6,872 bases of DNA from CAYIBD01 sp964361655 (GCA_964361655.1 CAYIBD010000036.1:1-6872); one strand, 5' to 3'. Shown: positions 1-5,626, numbered from the stretch's first letter. Notes: generated from the letters alone by a model not told the origin. Translations and numbers: made by a program.

Positions 1-879
1 GCCAACGCCTACCTCTGGAGGGGGGTGATTGGTGCCGGGTCGTTTGAGGGTGCTGTGTTTTATTCCCTGCCGGTGGTGGCGCTCTTTAGCTTCGCCATCC
101 TCTTTGCGCTCTCCTCGGCTTTTATTCGGAATCGCCTTACGCGGAGTATAACCGCAGTCCTAGCACTTGCCAGCGGCTATCTCCTGATTCCGTACTCGCC
201 CGCAGTACCGTATGCCGCCGGGCTCACGGCGCTGGGCGGATGGTACGCGGCCGAATCCATTGCCAACGAGGAGGCGGCTTCGAACTCCTTCAGCGTGCGC
301 AAAATCTTTCGCGGCGGGATGCCAATATTTTTCACGGGCGTAGCCCTCGTGCTCTCGGTTATGTATCTTGACGGCCTCGTCGGCAAGCCGTTTGACACTC
401 TCATCCCTCGCCAGCTCTTTGATGCTATCATCCCGGTGGTCTCGGGCGCGCTCGAAGGCCAGCTGCCCGGATTTCGCTCCGAGGCCACCGTGGATGAATA
501 CCTCCGCCAACGCACCGCCGAGCAATTCGGCGGGATCGGCCGATTCCTCGAGTTCCTGCCAAGAGTGCGAAACCAGCTGATCCGCCAGGAGCGCGAGTCG
601 CTCGGCCGGCAGCTCGGCCTTGAGCTCACGGGCCAAGAGCGCCTGGGCGACCTCCTCTATCAGCTGGTCAATGTTCAAATCAACCGGCTCCTCGCGCCCT
701 ACGCCCAATACGTCCCCTTTATCGCCGCGGCCGGATTCTTCGTCGCGGTCAAGACGCTCACGTTGCCTGTGTATTGGTTCACCTTGATCCTCGTTTGGGG
801 AGTGGTACGATTGCTGGTGGCGGCAAATGTGCTCGTAGAGAAGACCGAGACAGTCCAAGTTAAGAGGATAGAGCTTTAG
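1..879 (+). CDS. Multi-pass membrane protein of unknown function, 5'-partial
   Basis: The reading frame is already open at position 1, so the gene probably begins upstream of the window. An internal GTG at 25 could be a start, but it has no convincing ribosome binding site and the eight codons before it continue the frame. I do not recognise the family. Counting from the GTG, hydrophobic stretches lie at about residues 12-34, 42-75 (probably two helices), 98-120 and 228-275 (two helices). A roughly 105-residue amphipathic, Arg/Glu/Leu-rich segment (about 122-227) sits between the last two groups and is probably a helical domain outside the bilayer. The tail is charged and short. It precedes dnaJ by 43 bases in the same direction, so co-transcription is plausible. 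A membrane scaffold or transport accessory role would be a guess. Confidence 0.75.
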   Translation, partial: ANAYLWRGVIGAGSFEGAVFYSLPVVALFSFAILFALSSAFIRNRLTRSITAVLALASGYLLIPYSPAVPYAAGLTALGGWYAAESIANEEAASNSFSVRKIFRGGMPIFFTGVALVLSVMYLDGLVGKPFDTLIPRQLFDAIIPVVSGALEGQLPGFRSEATVDEYLRQRTAEQFGGIGRFLEFLPRVRNQLIRQERESLGRQLGLELTGQERLGDLLYQLVNVQINRLLAPYAQYVPFIAAAGFFVAVKTLTLPVYWFTLILVWGVVRLLVAANVLVEKTETVQVKRIEL

Positions 880-887
880 AGAAAATT

Positions 888-914
888 AGAGTACATTCGT
901 GTATTAGTGTATTC
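888..914 (+). repeat. Short period-8 tandem repeat upstream of dnaJ
   Basis: The heptamer GTGTATT occurs at 899-905 and again at 907-913, separated by one A, giving an 8-base period in an otherwise AT-rich 43-base gap before dnaJ. The preceding ATTCG at 895-899 makes the whole block resemble the ATTCGTGTATTAGTG type of dispersed repeat that I recall from intergenic regions of diverse bacteria. The resemblance is from memory and unverified. No convincing -35/-10 pair or ribosome binding site is visible here. Confidence 0.4.
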
Positions 915-922
915 CCTTGGTT

Positions 923-2014
923 ATGGCTAAGGACTTCTACAAAATTCTCGGCGTGCCCCGTAACGCCAGCAAAGAAGAGGTAAAGAAGGCCTACCACCGC
1001 CTGGCCCACCAGCACCACCCCGACAAGCAAGGGGGCAGCGACGCCAAATTCAAGGAAGTAAACGAGGCCTATCAAGTATTGGGCGATGAAAAAAAGCGGG
1101 CCCAGTACGACCAATTCGGCACGGTGTTTGAGCACGGCCGCGGGCCCCACCAGGGCGGATTTGAATGGGCGCCCGGCGCTGGATTCGGGTTTGAAGGCGG
1201 TTTTGGCGATTTTGACTTCGGAGACATTTTTGAGGACGTTTTCTCCGGCTTTGGCTTTGGCGGCGTTGACACCCGCCGGCGCTCCAAAAAGGGCCGCGAT
1301 ATTCAGATTGAGCTTGAAATTCCCTTTGAGGAAATCATCTTCGGCGGCCGGCATAGCGTTGACATCAACAAGGTCAGCGTGTGTGAACACTGCCAGGGGT
1401 CAGGCGCCGAACCGGGTGCGAAAATGCAAAAATGCGGCACCTGCCAGGGTCGGGGCCGCGTTGAACGCACCCAGCGAACTTTCCTCGGCGCCTTGAGCCA
1501 AATCACCGCCTGCCCAACCTGCCAGGGCAGGGGAGAGATACCGGAGCAAATGTGCCGCGAGTGCGGCGGCAAAGGAGCGCTGAAGCGTCTAGAAACGCTT
1601 GAGATTTTCATTCCTAAAGGCGTGGAGAACGGCGAGCAATTGAAAATTTCGGGCAAAGGCGAGGCCTCGCCTTGGGGCGGGGTACCCGGAGATCTTTACG
1701 TGAAAGTTCGGATTGAGCCGCATAAGATTTTCCGACGCCAGGGAGATGACCTTATCATGACGCTCCCGATCAAATTTACCCAGGCAGCGCTCGGCGATTC
1801 GGTTGACGTGCAGACGCCGGATAGTGCCATTAAATTGAAAATCCCCGAAGGCACCGAATCCGGCGACATCCTGAAAGTCCGCGGCAAAGGCGTGCCCATG
1901 GCCCGCGGCTACGGAAGAGGGGATTTATTGGTGGAGATCAAAGTGCTCACCCCGCGGCAACTCTCGAGAAAGGCGCGGGAGACGGTGGAGAGATTGAAAG
2001 AAGAGGGGGTATAG
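923..2014 (+). CDS. dnaJ: Chaperone protein DnaJ (type I Hsp40)
   Basis: This cytosolic co-chaperone delivers unfolded clients to DnaK and stimulates its ATPase. The 363-residue protein is close to the usual length of about 375. The J domain occupies residues 1-70 with the essential HPD at 32-34. A Gly/Phe-rich linker follows (about 71-115). The zinc-binding domain has four intact CxxCxGxG repeats with cysteine pairs at 154/157, 171/174, 197/200 and 211/214. The C-terminal client-binding domains hold the conserved GEAS-GG-PGDLYV stretch. I chose ATG 923 (MAKDFYKILGV) over the in-frame TTG at 917, because it matches the usual DnaJ N-terminus. Neither start has a clear ribosome binding site. 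No dnaK or grpE is in the window, so this copy is separated from the classical operon, at least on the downstream side. Confidence 0.97.
   Translation: MAKDFYKILGVPRNASKEEVKKAYHRLAHQHHPDKQGGSDAKFKEVNEAYQVLGDEKKRAQYDQFGTVFEHGRGPHQGGFEWAPGAGFGFEGGFGDFDFGDIFEDVFSGFGFGGVDTRRRSKKGRDIQIELEIPFEEIIFGGRHSVDINKVSVCEHCQGSGAEPGAKMQKCGTCQGRGRVERTQRTFLGALSQITACPTCQGRGEIPEQMCRECGGKGALKRLETLEIFIPKGVENGEQLKISGKGEASPWGGVPGDLYVKVRIEPHKIFRRQGDDLIMTLPIKFTQAALGDSVDVQTPDSAIKLKIPEGTESGDILKVRGKGVPMARGYGRGDLLVEIKVLTPRQLSRKARETVERLKEEGV
1656..1673. repeat. 18-bp perfect palindrome inside dnaJ
   Basis: AAGGCGAGGCCTCGCCTT is a perfect palindrome within the dnaJ codons for GKGEASPW. The encoded residues match the conserved DnaJ motif at this point, so it need not be an insertion and may be a coding coincidence. 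It is listed because the window holds several other perfect palindromes of similar length. Confidence 0.6.
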
Positions 2015-2021
2015 CAGCCCG

Positions 2022-2033
2022 GTATCCTGAGCG
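2022..2033 (+). repeat. Partial extra copy of the left-end repeat
   Basis: ATCCTGAGCG at 2024-2033 repeats exactly the bases at 2042-2051 of the neighbouring full repeat, 18 bases downstream. It looks like a truncated or decayed second copy of the repeat bounding the GIY-YIG module, lying just after the dnaJ stop codon. Confidence 0.5.
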
Positions 2034-2038
2034 CATTG

Positions 2039-2064
2039 GTCATCCTGAGCGAAGCGAAGGATCT
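2039..2064 (+). repeat. Left terminal inverted repeat of the GIY-YIG module
   Basis: The 26-base block contains CATCCTGAGCGAAGCGAAGG. It is matched in inverted orientation at 2355-2400 with only two differences, ignoring a 20-base insertion in the right copy. The repeat is itself a hairpin: ATCCT at 2042-2046 pairs with AGGAT at 2058-2062. The two differences between left and right copies fall on the two members of one stem pair (C-G here, T-A in the right copy), so pairing is preserved. I recall closely related TCATTCTGAGCGAAGCGAAGAATC repeats scattered widely in bacterial genomes; that is memory, not a search. Confidence 0.8.
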
Positions 2065-2073
2065 TATATCGCT

Positions 2074-2379
2074 ATGGAGAAGCAATACTATGTGTACATA
2101 GCGTCAAACTGGCGCAATACTGTTCTGTATACAGGCGTTACGAGTAATCTTCAGAAGCGAATGTACGAGCACGGAAATAAACTCATTGCCAGCTTCACTT
2201 CGAAATATAACGTAAACAAACTGCTGTATTACGAATCGTTCCCAACTCCAGACGAAGCAATTGTTGCTGAGAAACGGATTAAAGGGTGGCTCAGGAGAAA
2301 GAAGATTAGTCTGATCAAGAGCGCCAATCCAGAATTCAAGGATCTCTCCAACGAAGATTCTTCGCTTCGCCGAGCTTAG
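2074..2379 (+). CDS. Small GIY-YIG domain endonuclease-like protein
   Basis: This 101-residue protein consists almost entirely of one GIY-YIG nuclease domain of the small stand-alone type (UPF0213/YhbQ-like). Visible landmarks are YVY at residues 6-8 (the GIY position), YTG at 19-21 (the YIG position), the conserved Arg29 and His33 in the helix after it, and a probable catalytic Glu66 within AEKRIKGW (65-72). The family cuts DNA, but the roles of single-domain members are poorly known. The gene is visibly more AT-rich than dnaJ or the glycosyltransferase and lies between inverted repeats. Its last residues (EDSSLRRA) and its TAG stop are encoded by the right repeat. Only 9 bases separate the left repeat from the ATG, and there is no clear ribosome binding site. 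I infer it is, or derives from, a mobile or repeat-spreading module. Confidence 0.9.
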   Translation: MEKQYYVYIASNWRNTVLYTGVTSNLQKRMYEHGNKLIASFTSKYNVNKLLYYESFPTPDEAIVAEKRIKGWLRRKKISLIKSANPEFKDLSNEDSSLRRA

Positions 2380-2400
2380 CTCGGCTTCGCTCAGAATGAC
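2355..2400 (-). repeat. Right terminal inverted repeat with a 20-base palindromic insertion
   Basis: Read on the minus strand, this is the left repeat with T and A in place of the C and G of one stem pair. Relative to the left copy it carries 20 extra bases (about 2371-2390). These create the 17-base odd palindrome GCCGAGCTTAGCTCGGC at 2369-2385 and a direct repeat of CTTCGC at 2365-2370 and 2385-2390. The insertion also supplies the TAG stop of the nuclease gene. The final bases of the repeat (AGAATGAC) supply the ATG of the next gene. Confidence 0.75.
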
Positions 2401-4180
2401 GGCTCGTATTGCATCCCGGCGTTATTTCCTACTTGGAATTGTCGCCCTAGCGACTCTTTTTTATTTCTACGCGCTCGGCCGGGCCGACATTGTCACCGAC
2501 GAATCCTCCTATGCCACGCGGGCCATCGGTCTGATTGACTTTGACTTTGGCATTGAGCAGCCCACGCCGTGGCAGTGGGTAGACGGCCTACCGCCGTGGT
2601 GGATGCATCTATCCTTTCACGACCACCCTCCGCTCGTATTTTTACTACAGCACTACTCGATCAAACTCTTCGGCGAAAACCCGACTGCCATCCGCATCCC
2701 CTCGGCCCTGGCCGGGCTCGCGGCAGTGGTCTTTGTTTATCTCATCGGCCGTCATATCTCCGACCGTCAATACTTAAATACTGTACAGTATTACAGTATC
2801 AGGTCGGTCGGTCTCATCTCGGCCGCGCTCTTTGCCGTTACCGTCAACCACGTTTGGATTTCCCGCATCGGCCTGCAGGAGTCCGTCTTGATCGCGTTCA
2901 TGCTGGCATCATTCTGGACCTTCCTGCGGGGCCTCGAAAACAAAAAGTGGCTTCTGGTTTCCGGGGTCCTGTTGGGCATCGCGTTCCTGGCCAAGTACCT
3001 GGCCCTGATTCTCGTTCCGATTTTTGCAACCATCCTTTTCATTCGGCGAAGCGCGCTGCCGCCGCGAATAGCGTTCTATTTTCTCATTTCTCTGTTCTGT
3101 TTTCTCGTCGTCGCCAGCCCAGCCATTATCTATAACACTCAACTTTACCGTGCCTTCGGCCACTTTGATTTTCAGTTCTCGCTGCTCTTTGGCCAGGACG
3201 TGGCCGCATGGCAGGCCCGGCCAGGGCAGGAAGTCCTCGGCTCCTTTACTGATCGCATCAGAAACTTCGTGCCCTTCCTCGTGCAGTCGAGTTCTCCCTA
3301 CCTCCTCATGCTCGCTGCCCTCGGCCTGACCGCTATCATCGTCCAAATCTTGTTGTACACTTTCTACGATCGTAGAAAGATTACAACAAGGTATCCACCG
3401 CTCGTCCATTGGCCGCTTGCCATTACCGTACTCTGGCTCATCCCATTCTTGGTCTTCATCGGCCCGGCCCCGCGCTTCCTCACCCTGCTTACGCCGTGGC
3501 TCGCGCTCGCCGCCGGCTACGCCATCACCCAAGTTCTTCATTCTAATGTTCTTAAGAACATTGGAATGAAGATCATTCCCTTTGCGGCATTTGCGGCCCT
3601 TGTTGCCTTTGAGTCCTTTTACTCCTATTCGAGCGTTATCGCCCTCGATCCCCGCGGCCCGGCAACCTGGGCCTACGCCCCAACGCTTCACCGCCAGAGT
3701 CATAGCTGGGGCTTTAACCAGCTTGAGCATTACCTGGCAGGCGAGCTTAAGGGCAAGATGCCGGATCCGGCCCTCACCTTCGAGTTTCCCTTTGCGCGCG
3801 AAATTCTAAACCAGGCGCGGGCTCGAGGCGCCGAAGCCGGCCTCGAACCCGTACCCTGGGCCATAATCTACAACGACAACATCAATCTTTCATCTACGCT
3901 CTGGACCTTTCTCCGGCGCATCGTCTATCACGGTTGGCCAGTGACCAGTGCTGAAGAATTTCGCCGCGGCGGTGCAGAACGATTTTTTCGCGATTCGGGC
4001 GTGAAACGGATAATCTTTATCAACCCCACGCCGGTCGTGCTCCAGGATCGCACTCGTGCCGATACTCCGGACGGCGACCTGTTTGAGACCGAATTAAAAC
4101 GCCGTGGCGCCGTGCCTCGAGAACTCAAAAACGGCCGGGGAGAAGTCGCCTTCCGGGTATTTTCCTTTGACCTTCGCTGA
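2396..4180 (+). CDS. GT-C fold membrane glycosyltransferase (PMT/ArnT-like)
   Basis: This 594-residue integral membrane protein matches the PMT_2/GT39-GT83-like pattern. Such enzymes move a sugar from a polyprenyl-phosphate donor to a protein, lipid or glycan on the outer face of the membrane. The first helix is at about 10-27. It is followed by the extracytoplasmic loop with the acidic pair Asp35-Glu36 (TDESSYATRA), the HDHPPL motif at 75-80, and Arg100 in the conserved IRIPSALAGL. About 9-11 further hydrophobic segments run to about residue 405, then a soluble C-terminal domain (about 410-594). The start is ATG 2396, which lies inside the nuclease module's right repeat. No other good in-frame start precedes the first helix and no ribosome binding site is visible, so translation may be coupled to the upstream stop 17 bases away. 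Three palindromic blocks (2770-2799, 3349-3390, 3535-3572) lie within the frame. Confidence 0.88.
   Translation: MTARIASRRYFLLGIVALATLFYFYALGRADIVTDESSYATRAIGLIDFDFGIEQPTPWQWVDGLPPWWMHLSFHDHPPLVFLLQHYSIKLFGENPTAIRIPSALAGLAAVVFVYLIGRHISDRQYLNTVQYYSIRSVGLISAALFAVTVNHVWISRIGLQESVLIAFMLASFWTFLRGLENKKWLLVSGVLLGIAFLAKYLALILVPIFATILFIRRSALPPRIAFYFLISLFCFLVVASPAIIYNTQLYRAFGHFDFQFSLLFGQDVAAWQARPGQEVLGSFTDRIRNFVPFLVQSSSPYLLMLAALGLTAIIVQILLYTFYDRRKITTRYPPLVHWPLAITVLWLIPFLVFIGPAPRFLTLLTPWLALAAGYAITQVLHSNVLKNIGMKIIPFAAFAALVAFESFYSYSSVIALDPRGPATWAYAPTLHRQSHSWGFNQLEHYLAGELKGKMPDPALTFEFPFAREILNQARARGAEAGLEPVPWAIIYNDNINLSSTLWTFLRRIVYHGWPVTSAEEFRRGGAERFFRDSGVKRIIFINPTPVVLQDRTRADTPDGDLFETELKRRGAVPRELKNGRGEVAFRVFSFDLR
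2770..2799. repeat. Palindromic element 1 inside the glycosyltransferase gene
   Basis: A perfect 16-bp palindrome, AATACTGTACAGTATT (2777-2792), is flanked after a 2-base mismatch on each side by a further 5-bp inverted arm (ATACT at 2770-2774, AGTAT at 2795-2799). Each half is also doubled with an 8-base period. The block is AT-rich in a GC-rich gene and encodes QYLNTVQYYS-type residues between GRHISDR and VGLISAALF. Many homologues have a short GRR-xxRRVGL turn there, so about 12-13 codons look inserted in frame. An outer inverted pair, CCGACCG/CGGTCGG, lies at 2760-2766 and 2805-2811. Confidence 0.7.
3349..3390. repeat. Palindromic element 2 inside the glycosyltransferase gene
   Basis: A perfect 20-bp palindrome, CTTTCTACGATCGTAGAAAG (3360-3379), is flanked after two mismatched positions on each side by 9-bp inverted arms (CTTGTTGTA at 3349-3357, TACAACAAG at 3382-3390), 42 bases in all. 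It encodes LLYTFYDRRKITTR in frame. This is a charged stretch just after a hydrophobic helix and before the next one (WPLAITVLWLIPFLVF), so it lies in a predicted loop. Confidence 0.75.
3535..3572. repeat. Palindromic element 3 inside the glycosyltransferase gene
   Basis: A perfect 18-bp palindrome, AATGTTCTTAAGAACATT (3545-3562), is flanked by one T·G pair and then by 9-bp inverted arms (TCTTCATTC at 3535-3543, GAATGAAGA at 3564-3572), 38 bases in all. It encodes LHSNVLKNIGMK between the helices ending GYAITQV and starting IIPFAAFAALV, again a predicted loop. It has no sequence similarity to elements 1 and 2 but the same arm-mismatch-core layout. Confidence 0.75.
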
Positions 4181-4186
4181 CCTCCT

Positions 4187-5446
4187 TCAGTAGAGCGCCG
4201 CATCGCGGCAAAGCTGCGATTGCGGCACGTAGACCCCACACTGGCGCGTAATCTCCCCTTGACCCTTCTCGAATGTGGCCCGCAAATAGTTCACGCTTGC
4301 GCTGAAGCAGTAGGTCGCATCGGCAGGATCGGCGTAACTCGCGCAGAAGGGAAAGGCATAGCGGCCGTCCCAGGTGTTGTCAATCAAGGCATAGACCACG
4401 CCGCGGGTGCAGGCCTCGCGCTCGGCGCCATTCCCGAATCCGCACTTTTTTGCGACCAGCGCGGGATCCCCAATGCGGGCGTCATTGGAAAGATCCCGAC
4501 CGATCGATTGCATGCAGGTATGCACATGGCTCCCGGCGTTCCGGCACTCTCCAAAGAGCTTCTCGGTGAGCAGTCCCATCTCCGACATGCGCGTCGTCTG
4601 CATCATGTAGCAATCACTCTTGTATTTTTCAGGGAGCGCACTGCAGGGGTAGTGGTAATCCGTGGCCGAGAGATCGCGCTTCTCGGGCGTTGCCGAAAAC
4701 ACATTCTCCATAAAGGCCCCGCCGTAGCAGGAACTCCGGCTCCAGCCGTCGAGGAGAGCATCGCAGATCGAGAGGGCCTGTCCGAGCTTATAGTCGGAGA
4801 AAAAGACAACGGCGTGGCCCAAACCGTGCAGGCATTGAAAGCGAAAGCGCGTGGCCTGACCCGGGTCACAGGCGGAGGTGGACTTGTTTTTAAGCTCCTC
4901 CAGCGTGATATGCCGCGCCTCGCTTTCGGCCAAGTCCCCTCGCAAAAATCGCTCCATGGCACCGTGGTAGCAGCCGGAGTGGCAGGTCTGATCGCAAGCC
5001 GCGAAGGAATCGTAGACAGTCCGCTGGATGCGGAATGTCTCGCGGCCCACGGCGTGAACCACCGGATGACAGGAAAGTCGGAGTTGGGAATCACTTTCCT
5101 CGAAGCCGCGGAGTATGGCCAGGGCTTCGCCGGTGGAATGCGTGGCCAGGTACTTCCGGAAGAGTGCATCAAGGCAGGCGCTGCTTGTGCCCATGGGCTT
5201 GGCCAGGCACTCTTTGACCGCCGCGGCTGAAGGCGCTGGCGCAGACGAATTCGCCTCAGCCCTGCCCTTTGCCGGATCGGACTCTAGTCCGCCCGCACGC
5301 ATCCCCGGCTGGGGGACCGCTGGTTGGAGCAATGCGCCGGGTGGGGCAACCGGAAGATCCGTAGATGATTCCTGCGCCGGAAACGAAAACAGCCCCACGA
5401 TCGGCAGGAGCATGGCCAAGATAAATTTTTTCACCACGAGCCACAT
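4187..5446 (-). CDS. Secreted cysteine-rich repeat protein, family not recognised
   Basis: The 419-residue product begins with a signal peptide: KK at 6-7, a hydrophobic core at 8-22, and probable cleavage near SFPA at 21-24. A Pro/Ala-rich linker follows to about residue 75. The rest holds 20 cysteines in about ten units of C-x(9-11)-C followed by a small-residue/hydrophobic helix. Clear pairs are 80/91, 193/205, 228/240, 268/279, 301/311, 335/346, 368/380 and 403/413. Conserved-looking His motifs accompany the first units: CHPVVHAVGRE at 126, CDQTCHSGCYHG at 151 and CLHGLGH at 205. I read this as an exported, disulfide-stapled helical repeat protein (Sel1/TPR-like layout), perhaps metal-binding. 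The CxxxCH at 151-156 could be an atypical haem site. ATG 5446 is preferred over GTG 5455; GTG 5434 is also possible. It converges on the glycosyltransferase with only 6 bases between stops. Confidence 0.85.
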   Translation of the reverse strand: MWLVVKKFILAMLLPIVGLFSFPAQESSTDLPVAPPGALLQPAVPQPGMRAGGLESDPAKGRAEANSSAPAPSAAAVKECLAKPMGTSSACLDALFRKYLATHSTGEALAILRGFEESDSQLRLSCHPVVHAVGRETFRIQRTVYDSFAACDQTCHSGCYHGAMERFLRGDLAESEARHITLEELKNKSTSACDPGQATRFRFQCLHGLGHAVVFFSDYKLGQALSICDALLDGWSRSSCYGGAFMENVFSATPEKRDLSATDYHYPCSALPEKYKSDCYMMQTTRMSEMGLLTEKLFGECRNAGSHVHTCMQSIGRDLSNDARIGDPALVAKKCGFGNGAEREACTRGVVYALIDNTWDGRYAFPFCASYADPADATYCFSASVNYLRATFEKGQGEITRQCGVYVPQSQLCRDAALY

Positions 5447-5453
5447 TGCCCCC

Positions 5454-5483
5454 ACAATAGCAGAAAATGCTTTGATGTTTCAA
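5454..5483 (-). promoter_or_regulatory. Candidate promoter for the cysteine-rich secreted protein
   Basis: On the minus strand TTGAAA (5483-5478) is followed after 18 bases by TATTGT (5459-5454). Transcription would start near 5447, almost at the ATG at 5446, so the message could be leaderless. That fits the lack of a proper ribosome binding site. The -10 match is weak. Confidence 0.3.
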
Positions 5484-5503
5484 GAAAATCTGTTACGATT
5501 TTC
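5472..5503 (+). promoter_or_regulatory. Candidate tRNA promoter with overlapping inverted repeat
   Basis: TTGATG (5472-5477) and TACGAT (5494-5499), 16 bases apart, are the best sigma70-like pair upstream of the tRNA. The perfect inverted repeat GAAAATC-TGTTAC-GATTTTC (5484-5503) covers the -10 and could be an operator or simply an AT-rich coincidence. The region lies between two divergently transcribed genes. Confidence 0.35.
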
Positions 5504-5537
5504 ATACCACTCTAGCTCCCGCCCCCACCTTTCTTTA

Positions 5538-5610
5538 CCCCTCGTAGCTCAATTGGTAGAGCAGCTCCCTTTTAAGGAGAAGGTTCCAGGTTCGAGACCT
5601 GGCGGGGGGA
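5538..5610 (+). tRNA. tRNA-Lys (anticodon TTT)
   Basis: The cloverleaf folds by eye. The acceptor is CCCCTCG (5538-5544) with CGGGGGG (5603-5609), including one T·G pair. The D arm is GCTC/GAGC (5547-5550, 5559-5562) with GG in the loop. The anticodon stem is GCTCC/GGAGA around loop CTTTTAA, with TTT at 5571-5573. The T arm is CCAGG/CCTGG around TTCGAGA. The discriminator is A5610, as expected for lysine. CCA is not encoded (CAC follows), so a CCA-adding enzyme is needed. Two mild oddities are a G-A mismatch at the base of the anticodon stem (5564/5580) and a C1-G72 first pair, where lysine tRNAs usually have G1-C72. Confidence 0.95.
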
Positions 5611-5626
5611 CACTTTAGAAAATATG

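Larger units (their letters stand above)
2039..2400 (+). mobile_element. Putative GIY-YIG nuclease module with terminal inverted repeats
   Basis: A single AT-rich GIY-YIG gene is bounded by imperfect 26-bp inverted repeats at 2039-2064 and 2355-2400, for a total of about 362 bases. There is no obvious target-site duplication directly outside either end. The arrangement of one small nuclease gene between palindromic repeats parallels REP elements with their RAYT transposases, but uses a different nuclease fold. That this unit moves is inference; the sequence shows only the architecture and the composition difference. Confidence 0.5.

Noticed and set aside
160..858. Minus-strand open frame (232 codons) opposite the first membrane protein
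   Set aside because: The translation is a charged, low-coherence sequence typical of an antisense shadow in GC-rich DNA; the plus strand gives clear membrane helices.
917..922. TTG at 917 as the dnaJ start
   Set aside because: It adds only two residues, has no better ribosome binding site, and ATG 923 gives the standard MAKDFY N-terminus.
860..1390. Minus-strand open frame antisense to dnaJ
   Set aside because: It lies almost wholly opposite the unmistakable dnaJ J-domain and Gly/Phe region.
2777..2792. The AATACTGTACAGTATT palindrome as a LexA-type or other operator
   Set aside because: It is deep in a coding region, shares its architecture with two other intragenic palindromes of different sequence, and has no promoter next to it.
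4197..4209. GCCGC-ATC-GCGGC hairpin as a terminator for the convergent genes
   Set aside because: The 5-bp stem lies inside the minus-strand coding end and has no T-run on either strand.
4220..5230. Long plus-strand open frame (336 codons) opposite the cysteine-rich gene
   Set aside because: The minus strand has a signal peptide and a regular cysteine repeat. The plus-strand translation has no coherent domain pattern and starts inside the 3' end of the opposing gene.
5115..5618. Plus-strand open frame of 167 codons running through the tRNA
   Set aside because: It covers the opposite strand of the signal-peptide region and ends inside the tRNA; the VAQLVEQLPFKEKVPGSRPG-like tail is translated tRNA.
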